Source: Yersinia vastinensis
Lineage (GTDB): Bacteria; Pseudomonadota; Gammaproteobacteria; Enterobacterales; Enterobacteriaceae
NCBI RefSeq assembly: GCF_902726565.1
Contig: NZ_CACVAF010000011.1
Location: forward strand, 62,001-126,000
Length of the DNA stretch: 64,000 nucleotides
Reading direction: 5' to 3'
Position numbers and translations under genes: made by a program. This document shows, one piece after another, positions 44,597 through 56,623 of the stretch (within the stretch, counting starts at the first letter, position 1; each line of letters starts with the position of its first letter). The notes beneath the pieces are model-generated. The model did not search any database, was not told the origin of the DNA, and saw nothing but the letters and a program-made list of their open reading frames with translations.

Positions 44597-44914
44597 TCAA
44601 TATTCCCAGGTATCGGGATCAACACCCAACTCACGCATTAAAATCTTCGCGGCTTCCGGGATTTCATCACTGCGCTCTTTACGCAGGTCTTCATCATTCG
44701 GCAGCGGTTGTCCGGTAAATGCATGCAAAAAAGCCTCGCATAACAATTCACTGTTAGTCGCGTGGCGCAGGTTGTTCACCTGACGGCGGGTCCGCTCATC
44801 GGTGAGGATTTTTAATACCTTCAGCGGAATGGATACCGTAATTTTTTTGACCTGCTCGCTTTTCTTACCGTGTTCAGCGTAAGGGCTGACATACTCGCCG
44901 TTCCACTCAGCCAT
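44597..44914 (-). CDS. metJ: Methionine repressor MetJ
   Basis: MetJ is a ribbon-helix-helix repressor that uses S-adenosylmethionine as co-repressor. The start [20 protein letters not shown] gives 105 residues, the family length; a longer frame from 44989 was rejected. The beta-ribbon [15 protein letters not shown] that enters the DNA groove is intact. It is divergent from metB across a region with MetJ boxes, so it probably represses itself. Confidence 0.97.
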   Translation of the reverse strand: MAEWNGEYVSPYAEHGKKSEQVKKITVSIPLKVLKILTDERTRRQVNNLRHATNSELLCEAFLHAFTGQPLPNDEDLRKERSDEIPEAAKILMRELGVDPDTWEY

Positions 44915-45065
44915 GGGACACCTTAAATTTGTCGGAAAATACAAAATTCTGAAAACCGGCCAATTATGCCCGATCTTCGCTGTTCTCACTAAATAAATGT
45001 CGATTTTACTAGACTAAGGTCACTGAAATAACCCTTTTTGCTATTTATTGATAGCTATTACCTTC

Positions 45066-45190
45066 TATACCTATCATCTTTCAAGCTGCTGGGGGCTGAC
45101 TGCCATCATTCACTCAAGTCATTGAGTTAGCTAAACTCCTTGAGTTTATTCTGTTGTTGCTGACCTGCAACTTGAAAACTATTGGGTATA
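45066..45190. repeat. ERIC-like intergenic repeat, copy 4
   Basis: A 125-base element runs from TATACC to GGGTATA with the segment TGCCATCATTCACTCAAGTC inside. It matches the reverse complement of the argC-argB copy (55552-55657) closely. It lies between metJ and metB upstream of the MetJ boxes. Confidence 0.75.
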
Positions 45191-45313
45191 AGCCATTTTT
45201 TGCGATTAAAACAAGATCCCCACCGAAATCTGACTGACATCATTAAGATATCTAAAACCTACATAATTTTAGCGGTTATTATTCCATTGCTCAATCTATA
45301 CGCAAAGAAGTTT

Positions 45314-45353
45314 AGATGTCCAGATGTATTGACGTCCGTAATTTGTGCGTCTA
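45314..45353. promoter_or_regulatory. MetJ operator (met boxes) of metB
   Basis: Adjacent 8-base units AGATGTCC, AGATGTAT, TGACGTCC, a weak GTAATTTG and TGCGTCTA resemble the met box AGACGTCT. Tandem boxes in exact 8-base steps are how MetJ dimers bind. The array ends 43 bases before metB. Confidence 0.8.
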
Positions 45354-45396
45354 CTCTGGCATAACATTTTCTCGATCCCGGCTGGTGGAAATCCTT

Positions 45397-46557
45397 ATGA
45401 CGCGTAAACAAGCAACAATAGCAGTCCGTAGCGGGTTGAACGATGACGAGCAATATGGCTGCGTCGTCCCCCCGATTCACCTCTCCAGTACCTATAATTT
45501 TATCGACTTTAATCAGCCTCGCGCCCATGACTATTCACGTCGTGGTAATCCAACACGCGATGTAGTACAGCGGGCATTGGCTGAACTGGAAGGGGGCGCG
45601 GGTGCTGTTATGACCAGCAGCGGGATGTCAGCGATTCATTTGGTTTGCACCACATTTCTCAAACCGGGCGATCTATTGGTGGCGCCACATGACTGCTACG
45701 GCGGGAGTTACCGTTTATTTAATAGCTTAAGTCAGCGCGGCGCATATCGAGTGTTGTTTGTTGATCAAGGTAATAAAGAGGCATTGAGTCAAGCCTTGGC
45801 TGAGAAGCCTAAGCTGGTGTTGATTGAAACCCCAAGCAACCCCTTGTTACGTGTCGTTGATATCGCAGCAATTTGTGAAGCGGCACATGCGGTTGGTGCG
45901 TTAACGGTTTGCGATAATACTTTCCTCAGCCCGGCATTGCAGCAACCTCTCTCTTTAGGCGCGGATTTGGTCGTGCATTCCTGCACTAAGTATCTCAATG
46001 GGCATTCAGATGTGATTGCGGGGGCGGTGATTGCCAAAGATCCTGAACTGGCGGTTGAGCTGGCATGGTGGGCGAATAATATCGGCGTAACGGGGGCTGC
46101 ATTTGATAGTTACTTGTTATTACGTGGTTTACGTACCTTGTCACCGCGTATGGCTCAACAGCAACGTAACGCAGATGACATTGTTCGCTATTTACAGCAG
46201 CAGCCTTTAGTGAAAAAGCTGTATCATCCTTCTCTGCCACAACATCCCGGCCACGAAATTGCTTGCCGTCAGCAGTCAGGTTTTGGTGCGATGCTCAGTT
46301 TTGAGCTTGATGGTGATGAACAGGTACTGCGTCGTTTCCTCTCTGCCCTTGAACTTTTTACCTTGGCAGAATCGTTAGGTGGCGTCGAAAGCCTGATTTC
46401 CCATGCCGCAACCATGACTCATGCGGGTATGGCGCCAGAAGCGCGCACTGCCGCAGGTATTACCGACAGCTTATTGCGTATTTCCGTGGGTATTGAAGAT
46501 AGCGAAGATTTGATTGCCGATTTGGAAAATGCCTTCCAGTTGGCGGGAACGAGGTAA
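45397..46557 (+). CDS. metB: Cystathionine gamma-synthase
   Basis: MetB makes cystathionine from O-succinylhomoserine and cysteine. The start MTRKQATIAVRSGLNDDEQY gives 386 residues, as in E. coli; an upstream frame to 45316 covers the MetJ operator and was rejected. PLP-enzyme features include YSRRGNPTRD, GGSYRLF, and the PLP lysine in HSCTKYLNGHSDVI. metL follows after two bases. Confidence 0.97.
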   Translation: MTRKQATIAVRSGLNDDEQYGCVVPPIHLSSTYNFIDFNQPRAHDYSRRGNPTRDVVQRALAELEGGAGAVMTSSGMSAIHLVCTTFLKPGDLLVAPHDCYGGSYRLFNSLSQRGAYRVLFVDQGNKEALSQALAEKPKLVLIETPSNPLLRVVDIAAICEAAHAVGALTVCDNTFLSPALQQPLSLGADLVVHSCTKYLNGHSDVIAGAVIAKDPELAVELAWWANNIGVTGAAFDSYLLLRGLRTLSPRMAQQQRNADDIVRYLQQQPLVKKLYHPSLPQHPGHEIACRQQSGFGAMLSFELDGDEQVLRRFLSALELFTLAESLGGVESLISHAATMTHAGMAPEARTAAGITDSLLRISVGIEDSEDLIADLENAFQLAGTR

Positions 46558-46559
46558 GC

Positions 46560-48995
46560 ATGAATGCAACAGCGGTAGCAGCGGCGGTGACGGGTCGTCA
46601 ACTGCATAAATTTGGTGGTAGTAGCCTTGCAGATGTGAAGTGTTACTTGCGAGTGGCCAATATTATGGCCAACTACAGTCATCCCGGCGATCTCATGGTG
46701 GTGTCTGCGGCAGGTAGTACAACTAACCAGCTGATAAGTTGGTTGAAACTGAGTCAAAGTGATCGTCTTTCTGCTCATCAGGTACAGCAGAATTTACGCC
46801 GTTATCAACACGATCTGATTAGTGGCTTATTGCCACCAGAAATAGCCGAGCGGCTGATCAGCGAGTTTATCCATGATTTGGAGCGCCTGGCCGGCCTGCT
46901 GGATAACAAAGTTGATGATGCAATTTATGCTGAAGTGGTCGGGCACGGTGAGATTTGGTCGGCCCGCTTAATGGCTGCAGTACTGAATAAGTTGGATATG
47001 GATGCTACTTGGCTTGATGCCCGTAGCTTCCTGCGTGCGGAACGTGCGGCACAGCCACAAATTGATGAAGGTCGTTCTTATCCGTTGTTGCAACAATTGA
47101 TGGCGCAACATCCGCATCAGCGCTTGGTAGTGACCGGTTTTATCTCGCGTAATAATGCCGGTGAAACCGTGTTGTTGGGGCGTAATGGCAGTGACTACTC
47201 TGCGACCCAAGTTGGGGCGTTGGCAGGTGTTGAGCGCGTTACCATCTGGAGTGATGTTGCCGGGGTATACAGCGCTGACCCGCGCAAAGTGAAAGATGCC
47301 TGCTTGCTGCCTTTACTGCGTTTGGATGAAGCCAGTGAACTGGCTCGTCTGGCAGCACCTGTACTACATACCCGCACGTTGCAGCCAGTTTCAGGCAGCG
47401 ATATCGATTTGCAACTGCGCTGTAGCTATCAGCCGGAGCAAGGTTCAACTCGTATTGAGCGCGTACTGGCTTCGGGATCTGGTGCCAAGATTGTTACCAG
47501 CCATGATGATGTTTGCCTGATCGAACTACAGATTGCCAGTCATCACGATTTTTCGCTGGCACAGAAAGAAATTGATTTGCTCCTGAAACGTGCGCAAATC
47601 AAACCGTTAGCGACAGGTATCCATCCTGATCGCAATCTATTGCAACTTTGCTATACCTCCGAAGTGGTCAACAGCGCACTCAGGGTGCTGGAAGATGCCA
47701 CCCTGCCGGGGAAATTATCGCTGCGTGAAGGGCTGGCACTGGTGGCATTAGTCGGTGCGGGAGTGAGCAAAAACCCATTGCACAGCCATCGTTTTTACCA
47801 GCAACTTAAAGATCAGCCGGTTGAGTTTATCTGGCAGGCCGAAGACGGAATCAGCATGGTTGCTGTTTTGCGTCTTGGGCCAACTGAACACTTGATTCAG
47901 GGTTTACACCAGTCGTTGTTCCGTGCGGAGAAGCGTATTGGTCTGATGCTGTTCGGTAAAGGCAATATCGGTGCGCGCTGGTTGGAGTTGTTTGCCCGTG
48001 AGCAAAAAAACATTTCAGCCCGCAGTGGTTTTGAGTTCGTGTTGGCTGGTGTTGTCGACAGCCGCCGTAGCCTGTTGAGTTATGACGGGTTGGATGCGAG
48101 CCGGACACTGGCATTTTATGATGATGAAGCCAAAGAACAGGACGAAGAATCACTATTTTTGTGGATGCGGGCGCATCCGTTTGATGACTTGGTGGTGCTG
48201 GACGTGACGGCGAGTGAGTCACTCGCCGAGCAGTATCTGGATTTTGCCAGCTATGGTTTCCACGTGATCAGTGCCAATAAATTAGCCGGAGCTTCGAGCA
48301 GCAATAACTACCGCCAAATCCGCGACGCTTTTGCGAAAACAGGTCGTCATTGGCTGTATAACGCGACTGTCGGTGCGGGGTTACCCGTGAACCACACCGT
48401 GCGTGATCTGCGTGATAGTGGCGACAGCATTTTGGCGATCAGCGGTATTTTCTCCGGTACGCTGTCTTGGTTATTCCTGCAATTTGACGGCACTGTGCCC
48501 TTTACTGATCTGGTGGATCAAGCTTGGCAACAAGGGTTGACCGAGCCTGACCCTCGGGTGGATCTTTCAGGCCAGGATGTCATGCGCAAACTGGTGATTT
48601 TAGCCCGTGAAGCTGGTTACGACATCGAACCAAATCAGGTGCGAGTGGAGTCATTGGTGCCCGCAGGGGCGGATGTTGGGTCCGTGGATCAATTCTTTGA
48701 AAATGGTGAAGCATTGAATCAGCAAATGATTCAACGCTTAGAGGCAGCAAATGAAATGGGGCTGGTATTGCGTTACGTTGCGCGTTTTGATGCCAATGGT
48801 AAGGCGCGCGTGGGCGTTGAAGCGGTACGTACTGACCATCCACTGGCGTCCTTGCTGCCGTGCGATAACGTGTTTGCCATTGAGAGCCGTTGGTATCGCG
48901 ATAACCCGTTAGTGATTCGTGGCCCGGGGGCGGGACGTGATGTTACCGCAGGAGCCATTCAGTCAGATTTAAATCGCTTGTCTCAACTGCTATAA
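46560..48995 (+). CDS. metL: Bifunctional aspartokinase II / homoserine dehydrogenase II
   Basis: MetL catalyses the first and third steps from aspartate to homoserine for methionine synthesis. The 811-residue fusion has an N-terminal aspartokinase (KFGGSSLADVKCY; LLGRNGSDYSAT), a central regulatory part, and a C-terminal homoserine dehydrogenase with LFGKGNIGARWLE and NKLAGASS. Length equals E. coli MetL (810). It is cotranscribed with metB and thus under MetJ control. Confidence 0.97.
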   Translation: MNATAVAAAVTGRQLHKFGGSSLADVKCYLRVANIMANYSHPGDLMVVSAAGSTTNQLISWLKLSQSDRLSAHQVQQNLRRYQHDLISGLLPPEIAERLISEFIHDLERLAGLLDNKVDDAIYAEVVGHGEIWSARLMAAVLNKLDMDATWLDARSFLRAERAAQPQIDEGRSYPLLQQLMAQHPHQRLVVTGFISRNNAGETVLLGRNGSDYSATQVGALAGVERVTIWSDVAGVYSADPRKVKDACLLPLLRLDEASELARLAAPVLHTRTLQPVSGSDIDLQLRCSYQPEQGSTRIERVLASGSGAKIVTSHDDVCLIELQIASHHDFSLAQKEIDLLLKRAQIKPLATGIHPDRNLLQLCYTSEVVNSALRVLEDATLPGKLSLREGLALVALVGAGVSKNPLHSHRFYQQLKDQPVEFIWQAEDGISMVAVLRLGPTEHLIQGLHQSLFRAEKRIGLMLFGKGNIGARWLELFAREQKNISARSGFEFVLAGVVDSRRSLLSYDGLDASRTLAFYDDEAKEQDEESLFLWMRAHPFDDLVVLDVTASESLAEQYLDFASYGFHVISANKLAGASSSNNYRQIRDAFAKTGRHWLYNATVGAGLPVNHTVRDLRDSGDSILAISGIFSGTLSWLFLQFDGTVPFTDLVDQAWQQGLTEPDPRVDLSGQDVMRKLVILAREAGYDIEPNQVRVESLVPAGADVGSVDQFFENGEALNQQMIQRLEAANEMGLVLRYVARFDANGKARVGVEAVRTDHPLASLLPCDNVFAIESRWYRDNPLVIRGPGAGRDVTAGAIQSDLNRLSQLL

Positions 48996-49007
48996 ACCTG
49001 CATTAAA

Positions 49008-49040
49008 TTGCCTCCTCTACTTTTTGCGTCGGGGAGGCAA
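49008..49040 (+). terminator. Possible terminator after metBL
   Basis: TTGCCTCC pairs with GGGAGGCAA across a loop shortly after the metL stop codon. The T-run after it is weak, so efficiency is uncertain. Confidence 0.5.
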
Positions 49041-49153
49041 AATATCACGTGATCCCCTACATGAATTTTCTGCGTGTTGCGTGTGAAGATTAATCATCGG
49101 CCTAAACTTATTTAAAAGTTGACTCTTTCGCCAACTTCGGTCATTTTCTATTT

Positions 49154-49185
49154 AGACGTCTAAACGTATAGACGCTCATAAATGG
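49154..49185. promoter_or_regulatory. MetJ operator (met boxes) of metF
   Basis: AGACGTCT is a perfect met box, followed in 8-base steps by AAACGTAT, AGACGCTC and a weak ATAAATGG. The array ends 59 bases before metF. Confidence 0.85.
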
Positions 49186-49238
49186 ACAGTGACAGATAAC
49201 ATAAGTCGTCAAAGCGACAATCATAGGCAATGGAGTAA

Positions 49239-50129
<891 letters not shown>

Positions 50130-50138
50130 ATTTTTAAA

Positions 50139-50160
50139 GGGGGAGTCTCCTCCCCCTGCC
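50139..50160 (-). terminator. Terminator between convergent metF and ppc
   Basis: GGGGGAG pairs with CTCCCCC around a four-base loop. On the minus strand the stem is followed by TTTAAAAAT, so it mainly serves ppc. Confidence 0.8.
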
Positions 50161-50165
50161 TCTCT

Positions 50166-52802
50166 CTAACCTGTATTGCGCATTCCCGCGGCCACACCGG
50201 CTATCGTCACCATCAATGCCTGCTCAACACGGGCATCTGGGTGTTCTTGCTGGCGCGAACGATGCAACAACTCGGCTTGCAAGACGTTTAGTGGGTCGGT
50301 ATATACGTTACGTAACGCGATAGACTCCGCAATCCACGGTAAATCAGCCATTAAGTGGTCATCGTTGGCAATGGCCAGCACCACTTTAATGTCAGCTTCC
50401 AATTGGTCGCGTAATTGCTGACCTAACGGCCATAGCGATTTATCCACCAGACGCTGATCGTAATATTCAGCCAGCCACAAATCGGCTTTAGCGAATACCA
50501 TCTCCAGCATGCCAATGCGCGTTGAGAAGAACGGCCAGTCACGGCACATCGTCGCCAATACTTCTTTCTTACCGGCATCAATTGCTTTTTGCAACCCGGC
50601 ACCGGCGCCCAACCAAGCTGGGAGCATCAAGCGGTTTTGTGTCCAGGCAAAAATCCATGGTATGGCACGCAGGCTCTCGACACCACCGTTCGGACGGCGT
50701 TTAGCCGGGCGTGAACCCAGAGGTAATTTACCTAATTCCAGTTCTGGCGTTGCTGCACGGAAGTAAGGGACAAACTGTGGATTTTCACGCACGTAACCGC
50801 GATACATATCGCAAGATGCATCCGACAGCAGATCCATCACCTCAACCCATTCTTTCTTCGGTTCCGGTGGGGGCAATAAATTGGCTTCCAGAATCGCACC
50901 GGCGTACAGCGCCAAGCTGCTGATAGTGACTTCTGGCAGACCAAACTTAAAGCGGATCATCTCGCCTTGTTCTGTGACGCGTAACCCCCCTTTCAGACTA
51001 CCCGGAGGCTGAGAGAGTAGGGCTGCGTGAGCAGGAGCACCACCGCGGCCAATAGAACCACCACGGCCATGGAACAGTGTCAAAGAAATGCCTGCTTTCT
51101 CACAGGTTTTGATTAATGCATCTTGCGCCCGATATTGCGCCCAAGAGGCAGCCATCACACCAGCATCTTTTGCTGAGTCAGAATAGCCAATCATCACCAT
51201 TTGCTTGCCTTGAATCAGGCCACGATACCAGTCGATATTCAACAACTGGGTCATCACATCGTCGGCGTTATTCAGGTCATCCAGAGTTTCAAACAGTGGC
51301 GCGACCGGCAGCGTGAATGGGCAACCTGCTTCTTTCAGCAGCAAATGTACCGCCAGCACGTCCGATGGCACTTTTGCCATGGAGATGACGTAAGCGGCGA
51401 TAGAGCCTTGTGGCGCTTCGGCAATCACTCGGCAGGTTTCCAGCACTTCCTGCGTATCGGCGCTTGGCTCCCACTTCAGTGGAACCAATGGGCGCTTGGA
51501 GTTCAGTTCGCGAATCAGGAAGGCTTGTTTATCTGCTTCAGACCAGCTTTCATAGTCACCGAGGCCCAAATAGCGGGTCAGTTCAGCAATGGCATCGGTG
51601 TGACGAGTACTTTCCTGACGCACATCGATACGCACCAATGGCACGCCAAAGCAGCGCACGCGGCGTAAGGTGTCCAGCAATTGGCCGTTGGCGATAATTT
51701 CCATGCCACAGGCTTTCAGGGACTGATAGCACGCGTAGAGCGGATCCCATAATTGATCATTACTAACCAGTAAATCCGTTGGTGGCAATACGCGCTCGCC
51801 TTTCAAACGGCTTTCTAAATAGGCTTGAGTATTGGTCAACTGCGTGCGTACACGCTTCATCAACTCACGATAAGGCTCAACAACTTCTTCACCGCCAGCC
51901 AGCTCGTGCAGTTCTGGCGTACATTCCGACATGGAAAGTTCAGAGACCAACACCTGAATATCACGCAGGAATAAATCGGTCGCTTTCCAACGGCTCAGTA
52001 GCAGCACATGACGAGTAATTTCGGCAGTGACGTTCGGGTTACCGTCGCGGTCGCCACCCATCCATGAGGTGAAACGAATGGGTACCGCCTCGACAGGTAA
52101 GCGGTAATCAAGGGAGTCCTGCAACTGCTCGTTAAATTCACGCAGGAATGCAGGCACACCTTCCCATAGGCTGTTTTCAACCACAGCAAAGCCCCATTTG
52201 GCTTCATCAACTGGGGAAGGGCGAATTTTACGAATTTCGTCAGTATGCCAAGATTGTGCAACTAACTGGCGCAAACGACGCATGATCTTGTTGCGTTCGT
52301 AGTCGGCCAAATCATTGTGATCCAACTGACTCAGGCAGGAATTTACTTCAACCAGTTTATGAATCAGAGTGCGGCGAGTGATTTCCGTTGGATGAGCGGT
52401 CAGTACCAGCTCAATGGATAACTCATCAACTGCGCTGCGCATGTCCTTCTCGCTCAAATTTTTCTCTTTTAAGCGGGTAAACAGTTGGGCCAGGGCTTCC
52501 GGATTACTTGCGGCTTCGCCGTGTGGCGAAATACTGTGGTATTGCTCTGCCGTATTCGTCAGATTGAGGAATTGGCTAAAAGCACGGGCCACTGGCAGCA
52601 GTTCGTCGTTGGACAGATTTTGCAGCGTCGTCAGCAGTTCCTGACGGCTTGCTTCATTACCAGCACGCGAAGATTTAGATAATTTACGGATGGTTTCTAC
52701 TCGATCAAGGATGTGCTCGCCTAAGGCTTCCTTGATGGTGTCCCCGAGTAGTTTGCCGAGCATACTGACGTTACTTCGCATTGCGGAATATTGTTCGTTC
52801 AT
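50166..52802 (-). CDS. ppc: Phosphoenolpyruvate carboxylase
   Basis: Ppc carboxylates phosphoenolpyruvate to oxaloacetate and refills the citric-acid cycle. The start [20 protein letters not shown] gives 878 residues (E. coli 883) with AGGGAT just upstream; a ten-residue extension was rejected. The catalytic [33 protein letters not shown] and [12 protein letters not shown] segments are intact, and the C-terminal AGMRNTG tail that contributes to the aspartate inhibitor site is present. It lies between metF and argE. Confidence 0.98.
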   Translation of the reverse strand: MNEQYSAMRSNVSMLGKLLGDTIKEALGEHILDRVETIRKLSKSSRAGNEASRQELLTTLQNLSNDELLPVARAFSQFLNLTNTAEQYHSISPHGEAASNPEALAQLFTRLKEKNLSEKDMRSAVDELSIELVLTAHPTEITRRTLIHKLVEVNSCLSQLDHNDLADYERNKIMRRLRQLVAQSWHTDEIRKIRPSPVDEAKWGFAVVENSLWEGVPAFLREFNEQLQDSLDYRLPVEAVPIRFTSWMGGDRDGNPNVTAEITRHVLLLSRWKATDLFLRDIQVLVSELSMSECTPELHELAGGEEVVEPYRELMKRVRTQLTNTQAYLESRLKGERVLPPTDLLVSNDQLWDPLYACYQSLKACGMEIIANGQLLDTLRRVRCFGVPLVRIDVRQESTRHTDAIAELTRYLGLGDYESWSEADKQAFLIRELNSKRPLVPLKWEPSADTQEVLETCRVIAEAPQGSIAAYVISMAKVPSDVLAVHLLLKEAGCPFTLPVAPLFETLDDLNNADDVMTQLLNIDWYRGLIQGKQMVMIGYSDSAKDAGVMAASWAQYRAQDALIKTCEKAGISLTLFHGRGGSIGRGGAPAHAALLSQPPGSLKGGLRVTEQGEMIRFKFGLPEVTISSLALYAGAILEANLLPPPEPKKEWVEVMDLLSDASCDMYRGYVRENPQFVPYFRAATPELELGKLPLGSRPAKRRPNGGVESLRAIPWIFAWTQNRLMLPAWLGAGAGLQKAIDAGKKEVLATMCRDWPFFSTRIGMLEMVFAKADLWLAEYYDQRLVDKSLWPLGQQLRDQLEADIKVVLAIANDDHLMADLPWIAESIALRNVYTDPLNVLQAELLHRSRQQEHPDARVEQALMVTIAGVAAGMRNTG

Positions 52803-52817
52803 ATGATCCCTAAGCCC

Positions 52818-52898
52818 ATACCCCTTGGACATGAAGCCACAGGGATGTTAGCTGCGCTCGCGTGCTGCCTTTCCTGCACTCCAATGACGTTGGGTATA
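52818..52898. repeat. ERIC-like repeat remnant upstream of ppc, copy 5
   Basis: An 81-base shortened copy runs from ATACCCC to GGGTATA, with the right-hand CCTGCACTCCAATGACGTTG typical of the family and the centre deleted. It starts 16 bases upstream of the ppc ATG and so falls in its 5' leader. The rest of the gap to argE shows nothing I can name. Confidence 0.65.
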
Positions 52899-53103
52899 AA
52901 TTATTATGGTTTCTTTTTGTAAATTACTTTCATCCAAAAGGCTGAGATGGATATTTCCACTCGCCGCGTTCAATTTCATACCCCAATTGACACTATTTTT
53001 AGCAAAAAAACATCAATTTTAGGGATATTGTTGAAATTTAATTACCACGGCCAGATTATCAGTCTGGCTTATCGGTAACTTTGATCCCTCTACCCCATTA
53101 GGG

Positions 53104-54258
53104 TTATTTTTGTTGACAAAAATGATCAACGAGCTGACCAATCAGTTCACGGGTCGGCTCGATAAAGGCCATATCGATAAATTCATCCGGCTGATGAGCT
53201 TGATTGATAGACCCTGGCCCCAAGACTAACGTTGGGCATACTTTTTGAATAAACGGTGCTTCGGTACAGTAGTTAACCACCGCCGTGCGCTCGCCCAGTA
53301 ATTTCTCGATAACCCCCACCATATGGTGATCGGTTGGACATTCATAGCCCGGAATTGGCGGGTGCAACTCATCAATACTCAAGCGGCCTGGCCAGCGCTC
53401 ACTGACCGGTGCCAGCGCTTCAGTCATTAATTCATCTAAATCACTTAATGTCAGGCCCGGCAATGGGCGGATATCCATATGTAATTCACAACAAGCACAG
53501 ATACGATTCGCCGCATCACCGCCATTGATATGACCAAAATTCATCGTTGGGTAAGGAATGGCAAATGCTGGATTGTGGTAACGCTCTTGCAGTGTAGTAC
53601 GCAGTTTCATCAACTGAGTGATAGATTCATGCATCAAATCAATGGCATTCACACCGCGAGCGGGATCACTGGAATGGCCGGACTGACCAGTGATACGGAT
53701 GGCATTGGAAATATGCCCTTTGTGCGCCCGCACGGGTTGCAGTGATGTTGGCTCACCAATAATGGCAAAATCGGGGCGCAATTGAGTGGAAGCTGCGAAG
53801 TAGCGTGCGCCCGCCATGGTGGTTTCTTCATCAGCGGTGGCCAGAATATACAGTGGCTTGCTCAATTTACTGGCATCAATATCGCGCACGGCATCCAGAA
53901 TAAAAGCAAAGAATCCTTTCATGTCAGCGGTTCCCAAACCATACAACTTATTGTCATGCTCGGTCAGGGTAAATGGATCGCGTGTCCAACGGCCTTCATC
54001 ATAAGGTACGGTATCGGTATGGCCTGCCAGCAATAACCCCCCGTTCCCCTCGCCAATAGAGGCAAGTAGATTAAATTTGTGGCGGGTATCTGGCACTGGC
54101 TGGATCTCGACACGAAAACCCAAATCGGCAAACCATCCGGCCAACAAGTTGATTAGCGCCTCATTACTTTGATCAAGGGCGCTATCGGTTGCGCTGATCG
54201 ATGGCGTCGCGATTAACGCCCGATACAGCTCAATAAATGGAGGTAATTTCATCTTCAC
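53104..54258 (-). CDS. argE: Acetylornithine deacetylase
   Basis: ArgE hydrolyses N-acetylornithine to ornithine in arginine synthesis. The 384-residue M20-family metalloenzyme has metal ligands in [24 protein letters not shown] and [12 protein letters not shown], plus the dimerisation-domain segment [17 protein letters not shown]. It is divergent from argCBH with an ARG-box region between, the usual argECBH arrangement. Confidence 0.97.
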   Translation of the reverse strand: MKMKLPPFIELYRALIATPSISATDSALDQSNEALINLLAGWFADLGFRVEIQPVPDTRHKFNLLASIGEGNGGLLLAGHTDTVPYDEGRWTRDPFTLTEHDNKLYGLGTADMKGFFAFILDAVRDIDASKLSKPLYILATADEETTMAGARYFAASTQLRPDFAIIGEPTSLQPVRAHKGHISNAIRITGQSGHSSDPARGVNAIDLMHESITQLMKLRTTLQERYHNPAFAIPYPTMNFGHINGGDAANRICACCELHMDIRPLPGLTLSDLDELMTEALAPVSERWPGRLSIDELHPPIPGYECPTDHHMVGVIEKLLGERTAVVNYCTEAPFIQKVCPTLVLGPGSINQAHQPDEFIDMAFIEPTRELIGQLVDHFCQQK

Positions 54259-54283
54259 TGTTGACAGCCTTTGGTTAGGATAG

Positions 54284-54322
54284 TATCAATATTCATGCAG
54301 TAATTATGAATAAAAATACATT
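54284..54322. promoter_or_regulatory. ARG box region between argE and argC
   Basis: TATGAATAAAAATACATT (54305-54322) matches the ArgR consensus WNTGAATWWWWATTCANW with one core mismatch. A weaker box lies just before it, read on the minus strand (about 54284-54301). Paired boxes here are the known control site of the divergent argECBH genes. Confidence 0.65.
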
Positions 54323-54488
54323 AAGCTTGAGCGTAAGGGAACCTATAATCACCCTTAAATTTACGAAAATGTCAATGCTCAATCACGTGGGGGAACAGTA
54401 AAACCTTGCTGAGAACCCGGATAACGGTTTTGAGTATTTATGTCGTTAAACGCATAAATACAATTAAGTCAGAAGGTAAACTAAACCC

Positions 54489-55493
54489 ATGTTGAATACG
54501 CTGATTGTTGGTGCCAGTGGCTATGCCGGAGCGGAGCTTACGGCTTACCTGAATCGTCACCCACATATGAACATAACCGGTTTAACGGTTTCAGCGCAAA
54601 GTGCAGATGCAGGAAAATTACTTTCTGATCTGCATCCGCAACTAAAAGGCATTATTGATCTTCCACTGCAACCCTTGGTGGATGTGGCTCAGGCGGCAGA
54701 AGGTGTGGATGTTGTCTTCCTCGCCACCGCCCATGAAGTTAGCCATGATTTAGTACCACAATTTCTGGCGGCGGGTTGTGTGGTGTTTGATCTCTCTGGC
54801 GCATTCCGCGTTCAGGATGCGGCGTTTTACAGCCAATATTATGGTTTTGAGCATAAGCATACCGATTGGCTAGATAAAGCGGTCTATGGGTTAGCTGAAT
54901 GGCGTGCCGAAGATATTAAGCAAGCGCAATTGATTGCCGTGCCGGGCTGCTACCCAACAGCATCGCAGCTTGCACTTAAGCCATTGGTCGATGGCGGTTT
55001 GCTCAATGATGCACAATGGCCGGTAATTAATGCGGTTAGTGGTGTGAGCGGTGCGGGGCGCAAAGCCAGTATTGGCAACAGCTTTTGTGAAGTCAGTTTG
55101 CAACCGTATGGTTTATTTAATCATCGTCATCAGCCAGAAATTGTTGCTCACCTTGGCACACCGGTGATTTTTACACCGCATTTGGGGAATTTTGCCCGGG
55201 GTATTTTGGCGACAATTACCTGCCGTTTAAAAGCAGGGGTCACCGCGCAGGATATTGAGGAGGCCTACCACCATGCCTATCAGGACAAACCACTGGTGCG
55301 GTTATATCAGCAAGGCGTACCGGCTCTAAAAGCTGTCGTGGGTTTGCCTTTCTGTGATATTGGTTTCTCTGTACAGGGCGAACATTTAATTATTGTCGCA
55401 ACAGAAGATAACTTGCTGAAAGGGGCGGCGGCGCAGGCTGTCCAATGCATGAATATACGTTTTGGTTTTGCACAAACCCAGTCGCTGCTGTAG
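54489..55493 (+). CDS. argC: N-acetyl-gamma-glutamyl-phosphate reductase
   Basis: ArgC reduces N-acetylglutamyl phosphate to the semialdehyde. The 334-residue protein has the NADP loop [12 protein letters not shown], the catalytic Cys in [10 protein letters not shown], and the HRHQPEI and [10 protein letters not shown] segments. It is first in argCBH. An ERIC-like repeat separates it from argB. Confidence 0.97.
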   Translation: MLNTLIVGASGYAGAELTAYLNRHPHMNITGLTVSAQSADAGKLLSDLHPQLKGIIDLPLQPLVDVAQAAEGVDVVFLATAHEVSHDLVPQFLAAGCVVFDLSGAFRVQDAAFYSQYYGFEHKHTDWLDKAVYGLAEWRAEDIKQAQLIAVPGCYPTASQLALKPLVDGGLLNDAQWPVINAVSGVSGAGRKASIGNSFCEVSLQPYGLFNHRHQPEIVAHLGTPVIFTPHLGNFARGILATITCRLKAGVTAQDIEEAYHHAYQDKPLVRLYQQGVPALKAVVGLPFCDIGFSVQGEHLIIVATEDNLLKGAAAQAVQCMNIRFGFAQTQSLL

Positions 55494-55551
55494 GCGACCA
55501 GAGGGTAAAGCACCGAGCCTGAACCAGAAAATACAGAAATATAATCTAATT

Positions 55552-55657
55552 ATACCCAATAGATTTCGAGTTGCAGTTAGGCGACAACAGAATGAACTCA
55601 ATGAGTTGAGTGAATGATGGCAGCCAACAACTCCACATCTTGAAAGATGGCGGGTAC
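55552..55657. repeat. ERIC-like repeat between argC and argB, copy 6
   Basis: A 106-base element runs from TATACCCAATAG to TGGCGGGTAC and resembles the reverse complement of the metJ-metB copy along its length. It ends 16 bases before the argB ATG, inside the operon. Confidence 0.75.
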
Positions 55658-55673
55658 ATCGAGGCGAAACATA

Positions 55674-56447
55674 ATGAACCCATTAGTCATTAAATTAGGT
55701 GGCGTGTTGCTGGACAGCGAAGAAGCGCTGGAACGCCTGTTTACTGCATTGGTGACCTATCGTGAGAAACATGAGCGCCCGCTTGTGATTATGCACGGTG
55801 GTGGCTGTCTGGTTGATGATTTGATGAAAAAACTCGCTCTGCCGGTGGTGAAGAAAAACGGCTTGCGTGTTACCCCAGCCGATCAGATTGATATCATTAC
55901 CGGTGCATTGGCCGGTACGGCCAACAAAACGTTGCTGGCATGGGCAGTAAAACACCAAATCAGCGCAGTTGGTTTGTGTCTGGGCGATGGCAATACTGTC
56001 GAAGTTACCCCATTGGATGCTGAATTGGGACATGTGGGGAAAGCATTATCGGGTTCACCAGTATTGGTGCAAACCTTGCTGGCTGCGGATTACATGCCAA
56101 TCATCAGTTCTATCGGTATTACCAACGATGGTAAATTGATGAATGTGAATGCGGATCAGGCGGCGACGGCATTGGCTGCCACGTTAGGCGCGGACTTGAT
56201 TTTATTATCCGATGTGAGTGGCATTCTGGATGGCAAGGGCCAGCGGATCGCCGAGATGACCGCACAAAAAGCAGAGCAATTAATTGCCCAAGGCATCATT
56301 ACTGACGGTATGGTGGTGAAAGTGAATGCCGCGCTGGATGCCGCTCGCTCGTTGGGTCGTCCTGTGGATATCGCCAGTTGGCGTCATGCAGATCAACTAC
56401 CAGCACTGTTTAATGGCGTGCCGATTGGCACTCGTATTCTGGCTTAA
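55674..56447 (+). CDS. argB: Acetylglutamate kinase
   Basis: ArgB phosphorylates N-acetylglutamate. The start [20 protein letters not shown] gives 257 residues (E. coli 258), with GAGGCGAAA upstream; a nine-residue extension from 55647 was rejected because it comes from the repeat. The amino-acid-kinase features [15 protein letters not shown] and [11 protein letters not shown] are present, and [11 protein letters not shown] lies near the active site. The stop codon touches the next repeat. Confidence 0.96.
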   Translation: MNPLVIKLGGVLLDSEEALERLFTALVTYREKHERPLVIMHGGGCLVDDLMKKLALPVVKKNGLRVTPADQIDIITGALAGTANKTLLAWAVKHQISAVGLCLGDGNTVEVTPLDAELGHVGKALSGSPVLVQTLLAADYMPIISSIGITNDGKLMNVNADQAATALAATLGADLILLSDVSGILDGKGQRIAEMTAQKAEQLIAQGIITDGMVVKVNAALDAARSLGRPVDIASWRHADQLPALFNGVPIGTRILA

Positions 56448-56539
56448 TACCCTTCATATTTGATATTGCAGTCGTGTTCACGGTGATTCGAGATGTACTC
56501 GTTTGCTGGCTTGCTGCAACGTCAACAACTTTGGGTATA
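56447..56539. repeat. ERIC-like repeat between argB and argH, copy 7
   Basis: A 93-base shortened copy runs from ATACCCTTCATATTTG to GGGTATA. Its left end abuts the argB stop codon. A short related fragment (CATCATCCTTTAAGATGCTG) follows near 56574-56593 before argH. Confidence 0.65.
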
Positions 56540-56623
56540 TTATGATTTTCTATGTCAAAACAATTTCAATACTCATCATCCTTTAAGATGCTGGGCATAT
56601 TCAAAATTTAGGGAAGTAAGATT

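Noticed and set aside
45316-45396. Upstream extension of metB
   Set aside because: It covers the MetJ operator, and the family start MTRKQAT at 45397 has its own Shine-Dalgarno sequence.
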